The position numbers and the translations under genes were made by a program. Positions 17,163 to 27,165 of a stretch of 64,000 bases of DNA are shown in pieces; the stretch's first letter is position 1; every line of letters starts with the position of its first letter. Source of the stretch: Gellertiella hungarica. GTDB lineage: Bacteria; Pseudomonadota; Alphaproteobacteria; Rhizobiales; Rhizobiaceae. The notes beneath the pieces were generated by a model. It ran no database searches. It saw only the letters and a program-made list of their open reading frames with translations, and was not told the origin of the DNA. Location: contig NZ_JACIEZ010000010.1 of assembly GCF_014197145.1 (NCBI RefSeq), positions 62,001 to 126,000 on the forward strand, given 5' to 3'.

Positions 17163-19692
17163 TCAGATCGCCGGGCGTTTCAGCACCTGCAGGATCGCCC
17201 GGCCGAGTTCGCGGCCCTCGAAAGGCTTGCCGATGATCGGCGTATCCTGAAACCGCTCGGGGATGACCAGACGGTCGCCGTAACCCGTGGCGAACAGGAA
17301 AGGTATGCCGAGATCCGACAGCCGCACGGCAATCTCCTCGGAGGTCCCCTGCCCCAGGTTGAAGTCCAGAAGGGCAAGGTTCGGCGTTGCCTGGTCGAGC
17401 ACGCCGAGCGCGTCGCGGACATGGGCGGCGAGCGTCACGGTCGCTCCCATGGCGCGCAGCGTATCCTCGATTTCCATCGCAATCAGCGCCTGATCCTCGA
17501 CGACGAGGATATGGCTGCCCGAAAGGTCCGCATTCTGGGCGGAGGTCTCCTCCAGCACCGTATCGCGCGGCACTTCGGCGACCACATAGGCGGCCGGAAT
17601 GACCAGCGTCGCCTGCAGCCCGTCGGGCACGAAGCGCATGTCTGCCTCGCCGCCGAGATCGTACTCCATGCAGCTTGCGATCAGCTTCGTGCCGAAGCCC
17701 TGTGCGGAGGGTTCGGAAACCGTGGGGCCGCCTCTCTCCAGCCATTCTATGGAGCAGCTTCCGTCGTCGCGGATGGTCCAGCTGACCCCGAGCGTTCCGC
17801 CCGGCGTGCTGAGTGCACCATATTTTGCGGCATTGGTCATCATCTCGTGGATGACGAGCGCCACGGCGCCCGAAGCCCGTTCGTCCAGCGCAATTTCGGG
17901 ACCGTGGACGCGCAGCCGGTCCGGCTGGCGCTGCGGCCGGTAGAGAACCGCCTCCGATTCGACGATGCGGGCAAGGGAGCGCGAGCTTGCCCCCGAGATC
18001 GACTGGTCATGGGCGCGTGAGAGTGCCTGAAGACGCCCCTCCAGCGTTGCGGAAAAATCCGGGACGGAAGCGGCATGGACGCCGGTCTGGCGCGCGATGG
18101 AAAGAATGAGCGTGATGATGTTCTTGATCCGGTGGTTCAGCGCGTCCTGGATCAGCCGGCGCCGCCTTTCCTGGAGCGCCCGCCGGTCGCGCTGGAATTC
18201 CGCGATATCCGCGAAGGCGCCCTTGAGTTCGCCCGCGATGACGCGCGCGATCCTCCCGGCAGAAGGGGCCGCGCTGACCGGTGACGCCCGCTGGCCCGGC
18301 GACCCGGAAGAAGATCAGATGCCGCCGCGGAGACAGGCTGAGCGGCACGATCAGGAGCGCGCGCAGGTCGGCCCGTCCGAGCGGCTGTCCAAGGCCGGCA
18401 AGGTCATTGGTCTCGTAGATGTCGCCGGTGGAGTCGGAAAGGGCGGTGATCTGCTCCAGTCCGTGCATGTCGGGCGTCGCGCCATGCGCCAGCCAGCGGC
18501 CGCTTTCGCCATAGGCCACGCCATCCGCACGCAGAAGGGTGGCGAGGGCCGGCACATGGGCATGCATCGAGGGCATGTCGGCCGCCCGGGCTTCCTGCCG
18601 GATTTCCAGCGTCATCTGCCGCAGCTGCTGGCGCGCCTCTTCTTCTCGCAGGCGCGCATCGCGGCGTTCTGCCTCGGTGAGCTGCAGCGCAAGAATGCGG
18701 CCGAAGAGTTCCAGGCCGGCGCGCTCGGGTGCGGTCAGCCGCCGCGGCGAGGGATGATGACAGGAGAGCACTCCCCACAGCCCGTTCTCGCCCATCAGCG
18801 GAACGATGAGGCTGGCCGCAATGCCGTGCCGGGCAAGCGCCGCGGCGTGCTCCGGCAGCAAGCAGCGCAACTGCGCATGGGCGAGATCGGGCTGCTCGTT
18901 CGCCATCCCGTCCGGCATCATCGGCATCGTTTCCGAGCCGGTATCCGCAATCATCCGGATGGCTGGCAGCGGCGGATTGCCCGCAAGAAAGACCGCTTCC
19001 GCAAGGGGCGCACTGTCTGCAAGGCTTCCGAGGCGCGATCCGGCCCGGAGGGTCTCGGCCATGATGCGGGCCTCGCCGGTATTGGAAACACGATAGAGAA
19101 GCGCCCGGTCGTAACCCAGAAGGGCGCCGGCAATGCGGGTTGCCGTGGCGGCCATCCGTTCCGCGGACATGCTGGCCTGGAGGCGGCGCGCCAGAGCCTG
19201 GGCCGGATCGATGGCCGACTGGATGAGACTTTCGCCGGCGGTCGCCTCCTCCAGCTCGACGATCACATGGCCGCTGTAGCGGTGGATGAAGACATCGAAG
19301 CTCTGCTCCTCGCCGGAAAGCTCGACTCCGCTGAGAATGCCGGGAGACGGCGTGCTGCCCGTTTTCGCCAGCAGATTGCGCAGGGCATGGGCAGCCTGCA
19401 TGCCGATCACGTCCTCCAGTTCGTCATCCGTCGCCAATGGCCGTGGCCAGGTGCCCGACCAGGACACCAGCCTGAGGTTTTCTTCGCTGAAGGCCAGCAG
19501 GCGGCCGTGGCTCTGGACGCGGCCACGCCAGAAGCGGGCATCGCAATCGGCATGCAGGATTTCGATAGGCAGATTCAAGGCGGCGGCTTTCGAATGGGGG
19601 CGTTCAAGCCTGAGGCGACGATCGTGCGGAACCAAATCGCGCCCTCCGTCTTTAAGGCTCGGGTCGGCGGGCTTCTTGATTCTTGTGTTCAC
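17163..19692 (-). pseudogene. Bacteriophytochrome-type HWE histidine kinase with receiver domain, frameshifted
   Basis: Reading from 19692, the first frame encodes PAS (with Cys50 in ADCDARFW at the usual biliverdin-cysteine region and VQSHG), GAF (ending WGVLSCHHPSPR) and the start of a PHY domain, up to LIFFR. Around 18260-18305 the coding frame shifts by one base. The other frame then continues to 17163 with an HWE-type kinase (LNHRIKNIITLILSIARQT H-box, VIHEMMTNAAKYGAL ATPase) and a receiver domain (LLDFNL phosphoacceptor Asp). This is the domain order of Agp2/BphP2-like phytochromes. The DIP motif of the GAF pocket is absent and I see no PRxSF tongue motif in any frame at the break, so residues seem to have been lost. 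Either a decaying gene or, less likely, a sequence error. Confidence 0.8.
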
Positions 19693-19767
19693 GATTAACA
19701 GAAGGCGCTCGCCGGGTCGGTCTACTTGTGGACGAATCCATAAGAAACAAAACCGGAGGGTGAAATA

Positions 19768-20499
19768 TTGTCTGCTCCGACGCTCCAGGATCTTGCCGGG
19801 AACGCGCTGATCTCAGCACTCAGGGAAGAGGATCGCCGGCGGCTCATGCCGCACATGATGATCCACGAATTACGACCAGGCGATGTATTGCAGGAGTCCG
19901 GGCAGGAGGTTTTCGAAACCTGGTTTCCGCTCGATGCGGCCCTCGCAAGTTTCTCCGTGGCGACCTACCGGGACAACGACGCGGTCGAGGTGGCGCTTGT
20001 GGGGCGGGAAGGCGCGGTGGGCGGCATTGTCTCCGACGGCTCGATTGCGGCCTATGCCACCGCGTCCGTTCGCATGGCAGGGCGGTTCATCCGCATCCGC
20101 AGCCAGACGCTCGAGCAGCTGAAGACCGAAAGCATCCATGTCAGGCACTGGTTCTCGCGCTATTCCGACTACCTCCTGGCGCAGTCCTTCCAGAATGCCG
20201 CCTGCAACGCCAAGCACACCATTACCCAGCGCACCGCCCGCTGGCTTGTGTCGGCCATGGATCGCACGCAGAGCAACCGCTTCGAGCTGACGCAGGAACA
20301 GCTTGCGGAGATGCTGGGGGTGGGGCGCACATTCGTGACCCGGACGGTCAGCGCCATGCGCGCCGAGGGTCTCATCGAGAGCCGTCGGGGGGTTTTCACC
20401 GTGGTGAACGAGCAGGCCCTGCGCAACCATTCCTGCAGCTGCGGCGCCGCCCTGGAACGGCATTTCCATGCGGTTCTCGACAATCTCTATCAGAGTTGA
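19768..20499 (+). CDS. Crp/Fnr family transcriptional regulator
   Basis: The 243-residue protein has an N-terminal cyclic-nucleotide-binding-like domain (about residues 20-140) and a C-terminal helix-turn-helix of the Crp_2 type (ELTQEQLAEMLGVGRTFVTR). The start is TTG at 19768, supported by CCGGAGGG at ideal spacing. There is no N-terminal cysteine cluster of the FNR kind, but the end contains CSCGAALERHFH, a CxC plus histidine group that might bind a metal. It is divergent from the phytochrome gene and lies upstream of pntAB. The ligand is unknown. Confidence 0.87.
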   Translation: MSAPTLQDLAGNALISALREEDRRRLMPHMMIHELRPGDVLQESGQEVFETWFPLDAALASFSVATYRDNDAVEVALVGREGAVGGIVSDGSIAAYATASVRMAGRFIRIRSQTLEQLKTESIHVRHWFSRYSDYLLAQSFQNAACNAKHTITQRTARWLVSAMDRTQSNRFELTQEQLAEMLGVGRTFVTRTVSAMRAEGLIESRRGVFTVVNEQALRNHSCSCGAALERHFHAVLDNLYQS

Positions 20500-20723
20500 T
20501 CCATTGTGCACGCGCGGCGGGATCGCACCCCCGGTGATCCCCCGGGCAGGCCGATCCTCGCCGGATTACGCCAAAAAAATGCCGGAATAGGACATCTGTG
20601 GCCGAATCCGTACTTGCCGTCCGTCAAAGAACCTGATGGTTTCCAGCACACCGTGGCACAGGTTGCAGGGATACGTGGTGGAGCACTGGCCGGCATTTCC
20701 GGCTGGATGATGGAGGCAGACCT

Positions 20724-22295
20724 ATGAAGATAGGTGCATTGAGAGAGCGCGCGGAGCATGAAAACCGCGTCGCGCTGACGCCGGATTCGGCATTGCAGCT
20801 GAAGAAGCTCGGGCATGACAGCGTGGTCGAGGCAGGTGCCGGGGCCCGCGCCGGGATTTCCGACGATGCTTATCGCGCCGCGGGCGTGGAGGTCCTCGGC
20901 GATGCGGCAGCGGTGATCGCCGCCGCGGATGTCGTCGTGAAGGTTCGCGGACCGGAACCCGATGAGGCGCAGACCCTGAAGGACGGGCAGACGCTGATTT
21001 CCTTCCTGTGGCCGGCACAGAATCCGGAGCTTCTCGAGCTCTTCAGGCAGAAGAACATCACCGCGGTCGCCATGGACATGGTGCCGCGCATCTCCCGCGC
21101 GCAGAAGATGGACGCGCTGTCGTCGATGGCGAACATCGCGGGGTATCGCGCCGTCATCGAGGCGGGCAACCAGTTTGGCCGCTTCTTTACCGGCCAGGTC
21201 ACGGCAGCAGGCAAGGTGCCGCCGGCCAAGGTGCTGGTCGTGGGTGCCGGCGTTGCCGGTCTTGCCGCGATCGGCACGGCTGTCAGTCTGGGCGCCATCG
21301 TCCATGCCTTCGACGTTCGCCCGGAAGTGGCCGAGCAGATCGAATCCATGGGGGCGAGCTTCGTCTTCCTCGAGTTCGAAGCGAACCAGGACGGAGCGGC
21401 GACGGGTGGCTATGCGGCTCCCTCCTCGCCGGAATTCCGCGAAAAGCAGCTTGCCAAGTTCCGCGAGCTGGCGCCAGAAATGGATATCGTCATCACCACC
21501 GCCCTTATCCCCGGCCGCCCTGCCCCGAAGCTGTGGACGGAAGACATGGTGGCGATGATGAAGCCGGGCTCGGTCATCATCGATCTCGCCGCGGAGCGCG
21601 GCGGAAACTGCGATCTGACGGTGCCGGACCAGCGCATCGTTTCGCCGAACGGGGTGGTGATCGTCGGCTACACGGACTTCCCGAGCCGGATGGCCGCTCA
21701 GGCCTCGATCCTCTACTCGACCAACATCCGCCACATGCTGGCGGACCTGACGCCCGCCAAGGACGGCGTGATCAACCACAACATGGACGATGACGTGATC
21801 CGCGGCGCGACCGTCACCAAGGGGGGCGAGATCACCTATCCGCCACCGCCGCCCAAGATCCAGGCAATCGCCGCCGCCAAGCCGAAGGAAAAGGCGAAGG
21901 AGCTGACGCCGGAGGAAAAGCGGGCGCAGGAGGCGGCAGCCTTCCGCAAGCAGACGACCACGCAGGTGGGCCTGCTGGTCGTCGGTGGCGCGCTGATGCT
22001 GCTCGCCGGTCTTTATGCGCCGGCGGCCTTCATGAGCCACTTCATCGTCTTCGTGCTCTCCTGCTTTGTCGGTTTCTCCGTCATCTGGAATGTCAGCCAC
22101 TCGCTGCACACGCCGCTGATGGCCGTCACCAATGCGATCTCCTCGATCATCATTCTCGGTGCCCTGATGCAGATCGGTTCGGGCAGCTGGCTGGTGATCA
22201 TTCTCGCCGCGCTTTCGGTCTTCATGGCCGGCATCAACATTTTCGGCGGCTTCATGGTCACGCGGCGCATGCTGGCCATGTTCCAGAAGTCCTGA
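20724..22295 (+). CDS. pntA: NAD(P) transhydrogenase subunit alpha (fused form)
   Basis: Membrane-bound proton-translocating transhydrogenase, which moves hydride between NADH and NADP+ while using the proton gradient. At 523 residues it contains the soluble NAD(H)-binding domain I (about 1-380, with [18 protein letters not shown]) fused through a Lys/Glu/Pro-rich linker to a C-terminal membrane part of about four helices (about 412-520). This is the E. coli-like arrangement; many alphaproteobacteria split this subunit in two. The ATG is preceded by GGAGG. pntB follows after 13 bases, so they form one operon. Confidence 0.95.
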   Translation: MKIGALRERAEHENRVALTPDSALQLKKLGHDSVVEAGAGARAGISDDAYRAAGVEVLGDAAAVIAAADVVVKVRGPEPDEAQTLKDGQTLISFLWPAQNPELLELFRQKNITAVAMDMVPRISRAQKMDALSSMANIAGYRAVIEAGNQFGRFFTGQVTAAGKVPPAKVLVVGAGVAGLAAIGTAVSLGAIVHAFDVRPEVAEQIESMGASFVFLEFEANQDGAATGGYAAPSSPEFREKQLAKFRELAPEMDIVITTALIPGRPAPKLWTEDMVAMMKPGSVIIDLAAERGGNCDLTVPDQRIVSPNGVVIVGYTDFPSRMAAQASILYSTNIRHMLADLTPAKDGVINHNMDDDVIRGATVTKGGEITYPPPPPKIQAIAAAKPKEKAKELTPEEKRAQEAAAFRKQTTTQVGLLVVGGALMLLAGLYAPAAFMSHFIVFVLSCFVGFSVIWNVSHSLHTPLMAVTNAISSIIILGALMQIGSGSWLVIILAALSVFMAGINIFGGFMVTRRMLAMFQKS

Positions 22296-22308
22296 GGGGG
22301 AGAGAACA

Positions 22309-23745
22309 ATGGGTTTCACGACATCCGCTTACGTCGTCGCGGCGGTTCTCTTCATCCTGTCGCTCGGGGGCCTTTCCGGCCAGGAAAGCGCCAAGCGCGC
22401 CGTCTGGTACGGGATCGCGGGCATGGCGCTTGCCGTCATCGCCACCTTCATCGGCCAGTCGGCCAATGGCACGCTCGTCAACGTGCTGACGGTCCTCATG
22501 CTGGTCGCGGGTGCGGTTCTCGGCGCGATTGCCGCCAAGCGCGTGCAGATGACCGAGATGCCGCAGCTTGTGGCCGCCATGCATTCGCTGGTCGGCCTTG
22601 CCGCCGTCTTCATCGGCTATAACGCCCATATCGAGGCGGCCCGCGTGATCGGCCTCGACGAGGCATCGAAGGCAGCGCTATCCGGCTTTGCCGCGATCCT
22701 CGCCCACAAGGATGCGGTCGAACTCTCCATCCTCCGGGTCGAGACCTTCCTCGGCGTCTTCATCGGCGCGGTCACCTTCACCGGCTCGGTCATCGCCTAC
22801 GGCAAGCTTGCCGGGAAGGTGGACGGCAAGGCCAAGAAGCTGCCGGGCGGCCACCTGCTCAATGCGGCAGCGGCCATCCTTTCGGTCGTCCTGCTGGTCG
22901 TCTACCTGCAGACGGGCTCGTCGATCGCGCTCATCGTCATGACGCTTGCCGCGCTCTTCATCGGCTATCACCTGATCATGGGCATCGGCGGCGCAGACAT
23001 GCCCGTCGTGGTGTCGATGCTGAACAGCTATTCCGGCTGGGCGGCAGCGGCCATCGGCTTCTCGCTGTCGAACGATCTGCTGATCGTCGTCGGCGCGCTG
23101 GTCGGTTCTTCGGGCGCGATCCTCTCCTACATCATGTGCAAGGCCATGAACCGCTCCTTCATCTCGGTCATCCTCGGCGGCTTCGGCGGCACGACGGGCC
23201 CCGCGATGGAAATCTCGGGCGAGCAGATTGCCATCGACGCGGAAGGCGTTGCGGCCGCGCTCAACGATGCGGATTCCGTCATCATCATTCCGGGTTACGG
23301 CATGGCGGTGGCGCAGGCGCAAGGGGCGGTTTCGGAACTCACCCGCAAGCTGCGCGCCAAGGGCAAGAATGTCCGCTTCGCGATCCATCCGGTGGCCGGC
23401 CGCCTGCCGGGACACATGAACGTGCTGCTCGCCGAGGCCAAGGTGCCCTACGACATCGTTCTCGAGATGGACGAGATCAACGAGGACTTCCCTGAAACGG
23501 ATGTGGCGATCGTCATCGGCTCGAACGACATCGTCAATCCGGCCGCACAGGAAGATCCGAACAGCCCGATTGCCGGCATGCCGGTTCTCGAATGCTGGAA
23601 GGCCAAGCAGGTCTTCGTCTCCAAGCGCGGACAGGGAACGGGCTATTCGGGCATCGAAAACCCGCTCTTCTTCAAGGAGAATACCCGCATGTTCTACGGC
23701 GATGCGAAAGCGTCGCTGGAAAAGCTCCTGCGCCTGATCGACTGA
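22309..23745 (+). CDS. pntB: NAD(P) transhydrogenase subunit beta
   Basis: The partner of PntA: 478 residues, with an N-terminal membrane domain of about nine helices (about 1-270) and a C-terminal NADP(H)-binding domain III (about 290-478). Conserved motifs include [30 protein letters not shown] and [12 protein letters not shown]. Together with PntA it supplies NADPH in the cytoplasm. Good ribosome site (GGGGGAGAG). An intrinsic terminator lies 25 bases past its stop, which ends the operon. Confidence 0.96.
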   Translation: MGFTTSAYVVAAVLFILSLGGLSGQESAKRAVWYGIAGMALAVIATFIGQSANGTLVNVLTVLMLVAGAVLGAIAAKRVQMTEMPQLVAAMHSLVGLAAVFIGYNAHIEAARVIGLDEASKAALSGFAAILAHKDAVELSILRVETFLGVFIGAVTFTGSVIAYGKLAGKVDGKAKKLPGGHLLNAAAAILSVVLLVVYLQTGSSIALIVMTLAALFIGYHLIMGIGGADMPVVVSMLNSYSGWAAAAIGFSLSNDLLIVVGALVGSSGAILSYIMCKAMNRSFISVILGGFGGTTGPAMEISGEQIAIDAEGVAAALNDADSVIIIPGYGMAVAQAQGAVSELTRKLRAKGKNVRFAIHPVAGRLPGHMNVLLAEAKVPYDIVLEMDEINEDFPETDVAIVIGSNDIVNPAAQEDPNSPIAGMPVLECWKAKQVFVSKRGQGTGYSGIENPLFFKENTRMFYGDAKASLEKLLRLID

Positions 23746-23769
23746 CCGGCCGCAATGCCATCTGCTTCC

Positions 23770-23801
23770 GACGCCGCGCCGAAAGGTGCGGCGTCTTGTT
23801 T
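23770..23801 (+). terminator. Intrinsic terminator of pntAB
   Basis: Arms GACGCCGC (23770-23777) and GCGGCGTC (23788-23795) are perfect complements; the stem can extend inward to close on a GAAA tetraloop. It is followed by TTGTTTTG. It lies 25 bases after the pntB stop codon. Confidence 0.85.
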
Positions 23802-23853
23802 TGGGCGTGAGGGGCGGGTTTGGACTTCTCCCTCCCCTCCCCTTACCTGCGGC

Positions 23854-24474
23854 TCAGGCGCGCTTCGCCATCCATGTCTTCGCAAGTTCGAGATCCATCC
23901 GCGTCAGGCCATGGCCGGAAGGAAGGACCTCGTGGGTGACATCCGCACCCGCCGTCGAAAGGGCGCTGGCAAGGCGGGCGGCGTTGTCGGCCGGCACGAT
24001 CGGGTCCATCCCGCCGGAAAGCAGCAGGACCGGCTTTCCTTGAAGCCCGCCGGCGGGCGTTTCAGCAAGCGGAACCATGGCGCGCAGGAGCATGGCGCCT
24101 GCCAGCACGTCCGGGTGGCGGTAAAGCAGCGCGGCGGCGATGTTGGCGCCGTTCGAGAAGCCGATGGCGACGGGCGCCTCCAGTCCGTAAGCCTGCCGCG
24201 CCTCCTGGACGAAGTGTGCAAGCTCGCTTGCGCGGTGCCGCACGTCGTCCTCGTCGAAGACGCCTTCCGACAGGCGGCGAAAGAAGCGCGGCATGCCGTT
24301 TTCCAGCACCTTCCCCCGCGGAGAAAGCAGCGCCGCGCCGGGCGACAGCTGCTGCCCGAGCCCGAGCAGGTCGTTTTCGTCGCCGCCGGTTCCATGGAGG
24401 AGCAGCAGCGGCGGCAGGTTCGGTGCCGTTGCGGGCACGAAGCGGTGGATATGGGAAAGACCGTTTTCCGTCAT
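23854..24474 (-). CDS. Alpha/beta hydrolase of the carboxylesterase/phospholipase type
   Basis: The 206-residue cytoplasmic enzyme has a compact alpha/beta-hydrolase fold with the oxyanion start LLLLHGTGGDE, the nucleophile elbow GFSNG, an acid in SGGMDPIVP and the catalytic His in PSGHGL. It resembles YpfH/MhqD-like esterases. MhqD-type hydrolases are often encoded beside MhqO-type ring-cleavage dioxygenases in quinone-detoxification operons, as seen here with the gene directly upstream (about 60 bases away, same strand). Substrate inferred from context only. Confidence 0.88.
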   Translation of the reverse strand: MTENGLSHIHRFVPATAPNLPPLLLLHGTGGDENDLLGLGQQLSPGAALLSPRGKVLENGMPRFFRRLSEGVFDEDDVRHRASELAHFVQEARQAYGLEAPVAIGFSNGANIAAALLYRHPDVLAGAMLLRAMVPLAETPAGGLQGKPVLLLSGGMDPIVPADNAARLASALSTAGADVTHEVLPSGHGLTRMDLELAKTWMAKRA

Positions 24475-24499
24475 GGCTCTCTTCCTCGTTTTCTGGGGC

Positions 24500-24525
24500 G
24501 GGCTTCGCGGAAAGGCGCGAAGCCC
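24500..24525. other. Hairpin between the dioxygenase and hydrolase genes
   Basis: Arms GGGCTTCGCG (24500-24509) and CGCGAAGCCC (24516-24525) form a perfect 10 bp stem with a six-base loop in the 60-base gap of the two-gene unit. There is no T-run on either side, so partial attenuation or message stabilisation is more likely than full termination. Confidence 0.45.
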
Positions 24526-24534
24526 CTGTCCGGG

Positions 24535-25485
24535 TCAGGCAAGAGGCCTGTTGTCCGTGGCGAGCGGCGGCAGCAGGCCCTCGATCTTCTCGCGATAGGG
24601 CTCGAGATTGGCCGGCAGCTTCAGCGCTTCGCCAAGGCTTTCCGCCGGCTCGTCCACAGCAAAGCCCGGCTCGTCGGTTGCGATCTCGAAGATCACGCCG
24701 CCGGGGGAGCGGAAATAGACCGAGCGGAAATAGTCCCGATCCTTCTGCTCCGTCGTCGGGATCCGGAGTTCGGAGCGGAGCCTCTCCGCAAGTGCGGCCT
24801 GTTCGGCATCGTCCTTTGCCCGGAAGGCAATGTGATGCACCGAACCGGCTCCCTGGCGGGCGGGCAGGAAACCGCCGGCCGCATGGATATCCACGATGCC
24901 GCCGATCTTCTCCGACCGGATTGCGTAGCGCGTGGTCGTGCCCTCGGTGGCAATCCGCTCGAAGCCGAAGACGGCGGTCAGGACGCGTGCCGTCGCTTCG
25001 CCGTCCTCGATCAGGAGCGAGACGCCGTGGAAACCGCGAAGCGCGACATCCGCCGGGATGTCTTCCGTCGCCCGGGCCGGTTCGGCTTCGATCCCGTCGA
25101 TGCCGACGAGCGCGAGGCGCATTCCGTCCGGGTCGCGGAAGGGCAGAACGGTCTCGCCGAAGCGCGTTTCCATGGCGCCGTGGGGCACGCCCTTCTCGAT
25201 GAAGCGGTGCATCCAGAAACCGAGCGCAGCCTTCGGCACGCGATACATGCTCTCCTCGGTTTCGCCGATGCCAAGCCGGCCGGGACCGACCCCTTCGAAG
25301 GGAAAATGGGTCATGATCGTGCCGGGCCGTCCCGTCTCGTCGCCGAAATAGAAATGATAGGTGCCGGGATCGTCGAAATTCACCGTCTTCTTGACGAAGC
25401 GCTGACCGAGGGTCCGGGTGTAGAAATCGTAGGTTCGCTGGGCATTGCCCGAGATGGCGGTGATGTGGTGGAGCGGGTTGCTCAT
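24535..25485 (-). CDS. Ring-cleaving dioxygenase of the glyoxalase fold (MhqO-like)
   Basis: The 316-residue protein contains two vicinal-oxygen-chelate modules (about residues 3-140 and 150-290). Metal-ligand candidates are the His in LHHITAISG, the His in FHGVSLL and SVHHIAF, and the Glu in GGVIFEIATD. It matches MhqO/LinE-like proteins proposed to open hydroquinone or catechol rings. Start MSNPLHH at 25485 has GGAG upstream. It is followed by an esterase gene and is divergent from a LysR-type gene, with a 16 bp palindrome between them. Confidence 0.88.
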   Translation of the reverse strand: MSNPLHHITAISGNAQRTYDFYTRTLGQRFVKKTVNFDDPGTYHFYFGDETGRPGTIMTHFPFEGVGPGRLGIGETEESMYRVPKAALGFWMHRFIEKGVPHGAMETRFGETVLPFRDPDGMRLALVGIDGIEAEPARATEDIPADVALRGFHGVSLLIEDGEATARVLTAVFGFERIATEGTTTRYAIRSEKIGGIVDIHAAGGFLPARQGAGSVHHIAFRAKDDAEQAALAERLRSELRIPTTEQKDRDYFRSVYFRSPGGVIFEIATDEPGFAVDEPAESLGEALKLPANLEPYREKIEGLLPPLATDNRPLA

Positions 25486-25571
25486 CTTGGTTCTCCGTAT
25501 CCTGTGGCGGATACCGCCGTTGCTGTTGGCACAGAGGTAGGAGATCCCGCGGCGGATTGCACGCGGTTGCG

Positions 25572-25587
25572 CTTGCATCGATGCAAG
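25572..25587. promoter_or_regulatory. Palindromic operator between the LysR gene and the dioxygenase gene
   Basis: The 16-base perfect palindrome CTTGCATCGATGCAAG is centred in the divergent promoter region. Extra TTGCA half-sites lie at 25557-25561 and 25595-25599, giving spaced copies on both sides. This layout fits a LysR-type recognition and activation site for the regulator at 25627. The assignment is from position and symmetry. Confidence 0.65.
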
Positions 25588-25626
25588 GTTAGTCTTGCAC
25601 ACGGGCAGAATACCTTGCAGGTGAAC

Positions 25627-26571
25627 ATGAAAGCCATCGACGATCTTTCCTGGGACGATGTCCGGCTGGTGCGGCTGGTGGCGGAATCCGCCGGACTGGC
25701 CGGTGCCGCCTCGCTTCTCGGGGTCGATCCGTCCACGGTCTATCGCCGCCTCGGGGCGCTGGAGAAGCATCTCGGATGCACGCTGTTCGAGCGCCACCGC
25801 ACGGGCTATGTGCCGACCGCCATCGGCGAAGAGCTGGTTGCGCTCGCCGATGGCTTCGAATCGGGAATTCTCGAGTTCGGCCGCCGTCTGAAGGGCAAGG
25901 CGATCGACATAACTGGCGAGGTGCGGGTGGCGACTGCAGACAGCCTGCTCGCCCATCTCCTGACGCCCGTCTTTGCCCGGTTTCAGGCATCGCATCCGGG
26001 CATCCGGCTCGATGTGGTGATCGGCAATCTGCCGCTCAATCTCTCGCGGCGCGATGCGGATGTGGCGATCCGCGCCACGGACAATCCGCCCGACACGCTC
26101 GTCGGGCGGCGTATCGGAACGCTTGCCTGGGCGCTGTACGGCCAGCCGCCGCTATCGTTGGCGGTGGCCGATGGCTCGGCCAACTGGGTGACCCTCGGTG
26201 ACGAGATGGCGTCGCTCAACGTGGTTCGCTGGGCGCATGAGGAAGTGCCGCCCGAGCGTCGCGTCTATCGGGCCAATTCCGTGCTGGCGCTGGCCTCCGC
26301 CGTGGAGGCCGGCATCGGCGTGGGGCATCTTCCCTGCTTCATAGGGGATCAGTGCCGGGCGCTCGTCCGGTTGTCCGATCCGGTGTCGGCCTTTTCGGCC
26401 GGTCTCTGGCTGCTCACCCATGCAGACCTGAAACAGTCGCCGCGCATACGCCTGTTCATGGATTTCGTCGCAGCCGAACTCAACCGGCTGCGACCGCTCA
26501 TGGAAGGCGATGCTTTCCGTCTGCCCGCCGCTCACGACGGGCCGGAGGACCTTATCTCGCCTCAGGCGTAG
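25627..26571 (+). CDS. LysR family transcriptional regulator
   Basis: The 314-residue protein has the N-terminal LysR winged helix (about residues 5-65: GLAGAASLLGVDPSTVYRRLGALEKHLG) and a C-terminal two-lobed inducer domain (about 95-300). It is similar in style to the LysR gene at 47808, including the opening LSWDDVRL. It is divergent from the dioxygenase-hydrolase pair and probably controls it, perhaps in response to quinones or phenols. A GTG two codons upstream is an alternative start. Its 3' end overlaps the convergent DUF2853 gene by 10 bases. Confidence 0.88.
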   Translation: MKAIDDLSWDDVRLVRLVAESAGLAGAASLLGVDPSTVYRRLGALEKHLGCTLFERHRTGYVPTAIGEELVALADGFESGILEFGRRLKGKAIDITGEVRVATADSLLAHLLTPVFARFQASHPGIRLDVVIGNLPLNLSRRDADVAIRATDNPPDTLVGRRIGTLAWALYGQPPLSLAVADGSANWVTLGDEMASLNVVRWAHEEVPPERRVYRANSVLALASAVEAGIGVGHLPCFIGDQCRALVRLSDPVSAFSAGLWLLTHADLKQSPRIRLFMDFVAAELNRLRPLMEGDAFRLPAAHDGPEDLISPQA

Positions 26572-26903
26572 ACCGCTTCCTTGCCGAAGTGCTTCACCAG
26601 CAGATACTGGAGGCAGACGCGATACTTGTTGCGGTTGGAGCGCCCGTAGGTGTCGAGGGCGGCGTTCAGCCCCTTCTCCAGTTCGGGGCCGGCCGAAAGG
26701 CCCAGCTTCTTGACGAGGAAGTTGTTGCGCACCCGGTCCAGTTCGGCCTCGTCGGAGGACGAGACGGTCGAGGCGTCGTCATTGTAGATGGAAGGTCCTG
26801 CTGCCTTGGCGATTTTGGTCAGCAGGGCCATGTCGGCATCGATCCCGCATTTGGCCTTCAGGTCCGCCGCATATTTCTCGATCAGACGGTTGAGTTCGCT
26901 CAT
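26562..26903 (-). CDS. DUF2853 family protein
   Basis: A small soluble helical protein of 113 residues that fits DUF2853, a family found widely in Bacteroidetes and proteobacteria with no assigned function. Recognisable parts are YAADLKAKCGI, DDASTVSSSDEAELDRV and KKLGL. No signal peptide or membrane segment. It is a single gene, convergent with the LysR gene, and overlaps its end. The ATG is preceded by GGGAACCGGG rather than a perfect Shine-Dalgarno. Confidence 0.72.
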   Translation of the reverse strand: MSELNRLIEKYAADLKAKCGIDADMALLTKIAKAAGPSIYNDDASTVSSSDEAELDRVRNNFLVKKLGLSAGPELEKGLNAALDTYGRSNRNKYRVCLQYLLVKHFGKEAVYA

Positions 26904-27068
26904 TCCCGGTTCCCTTTTCTCCTGGTGGTCATTGTTTTCTGGAGGGGTTCACGCGCGCGCTGAACGAAGCGAACCGTAGCAAAGCCGTTACTACTTGTCA
27001 TTGATAAAAATTAAAAATTACGAAGATTAAAAAAACCGCTGTTTTCGGCCTCCGCCGGTCCTGCAACC

Positions 27069-27099
27069 GTTGAAATTGCCGGCTTGCCTTCCCCACATA
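27069..27099 (+). promoter_or_regulatory. Probable heat-shock (RpoH-type) promoter of cbpA-cbpM
   Basis: A -35 element GTTGAAA (27069-27075) is separated by 15 bases from the -10-like CCCCACATA (27091-27099). This is close to the sigma-32 consensus (CTTGAAA, CCCCATNTA). It lies about 65 bases before the cbpA start, consistent with heat-shock control of a DnaJ-family co-chaperone. Transcription start not verified. Confidence 0.65.
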
Positions 27100-27165
27100 A
27101 GAATAAAATCTTGTAGCGTGGCGGTGCGGGCCGATCCCCGGCCGCCGGCGGAACCGGAGGGCTTC

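Noticed and set aside
18007-18290. C-terminal end of the first phytochrome frame (Arg/Pro/His-rich tail)
   Set aside because: This tail is the wrong frame of the HWE kinase H-box region and is the result of the frameshift, not a real domain.
20506-20727. 73-codon frame between the Crp/Fnr gene and pntA
   Set aside because: No ribosome site of its own, mixed composition, and it overlaps the pntA ribosome site; more likely the pntA leader region.
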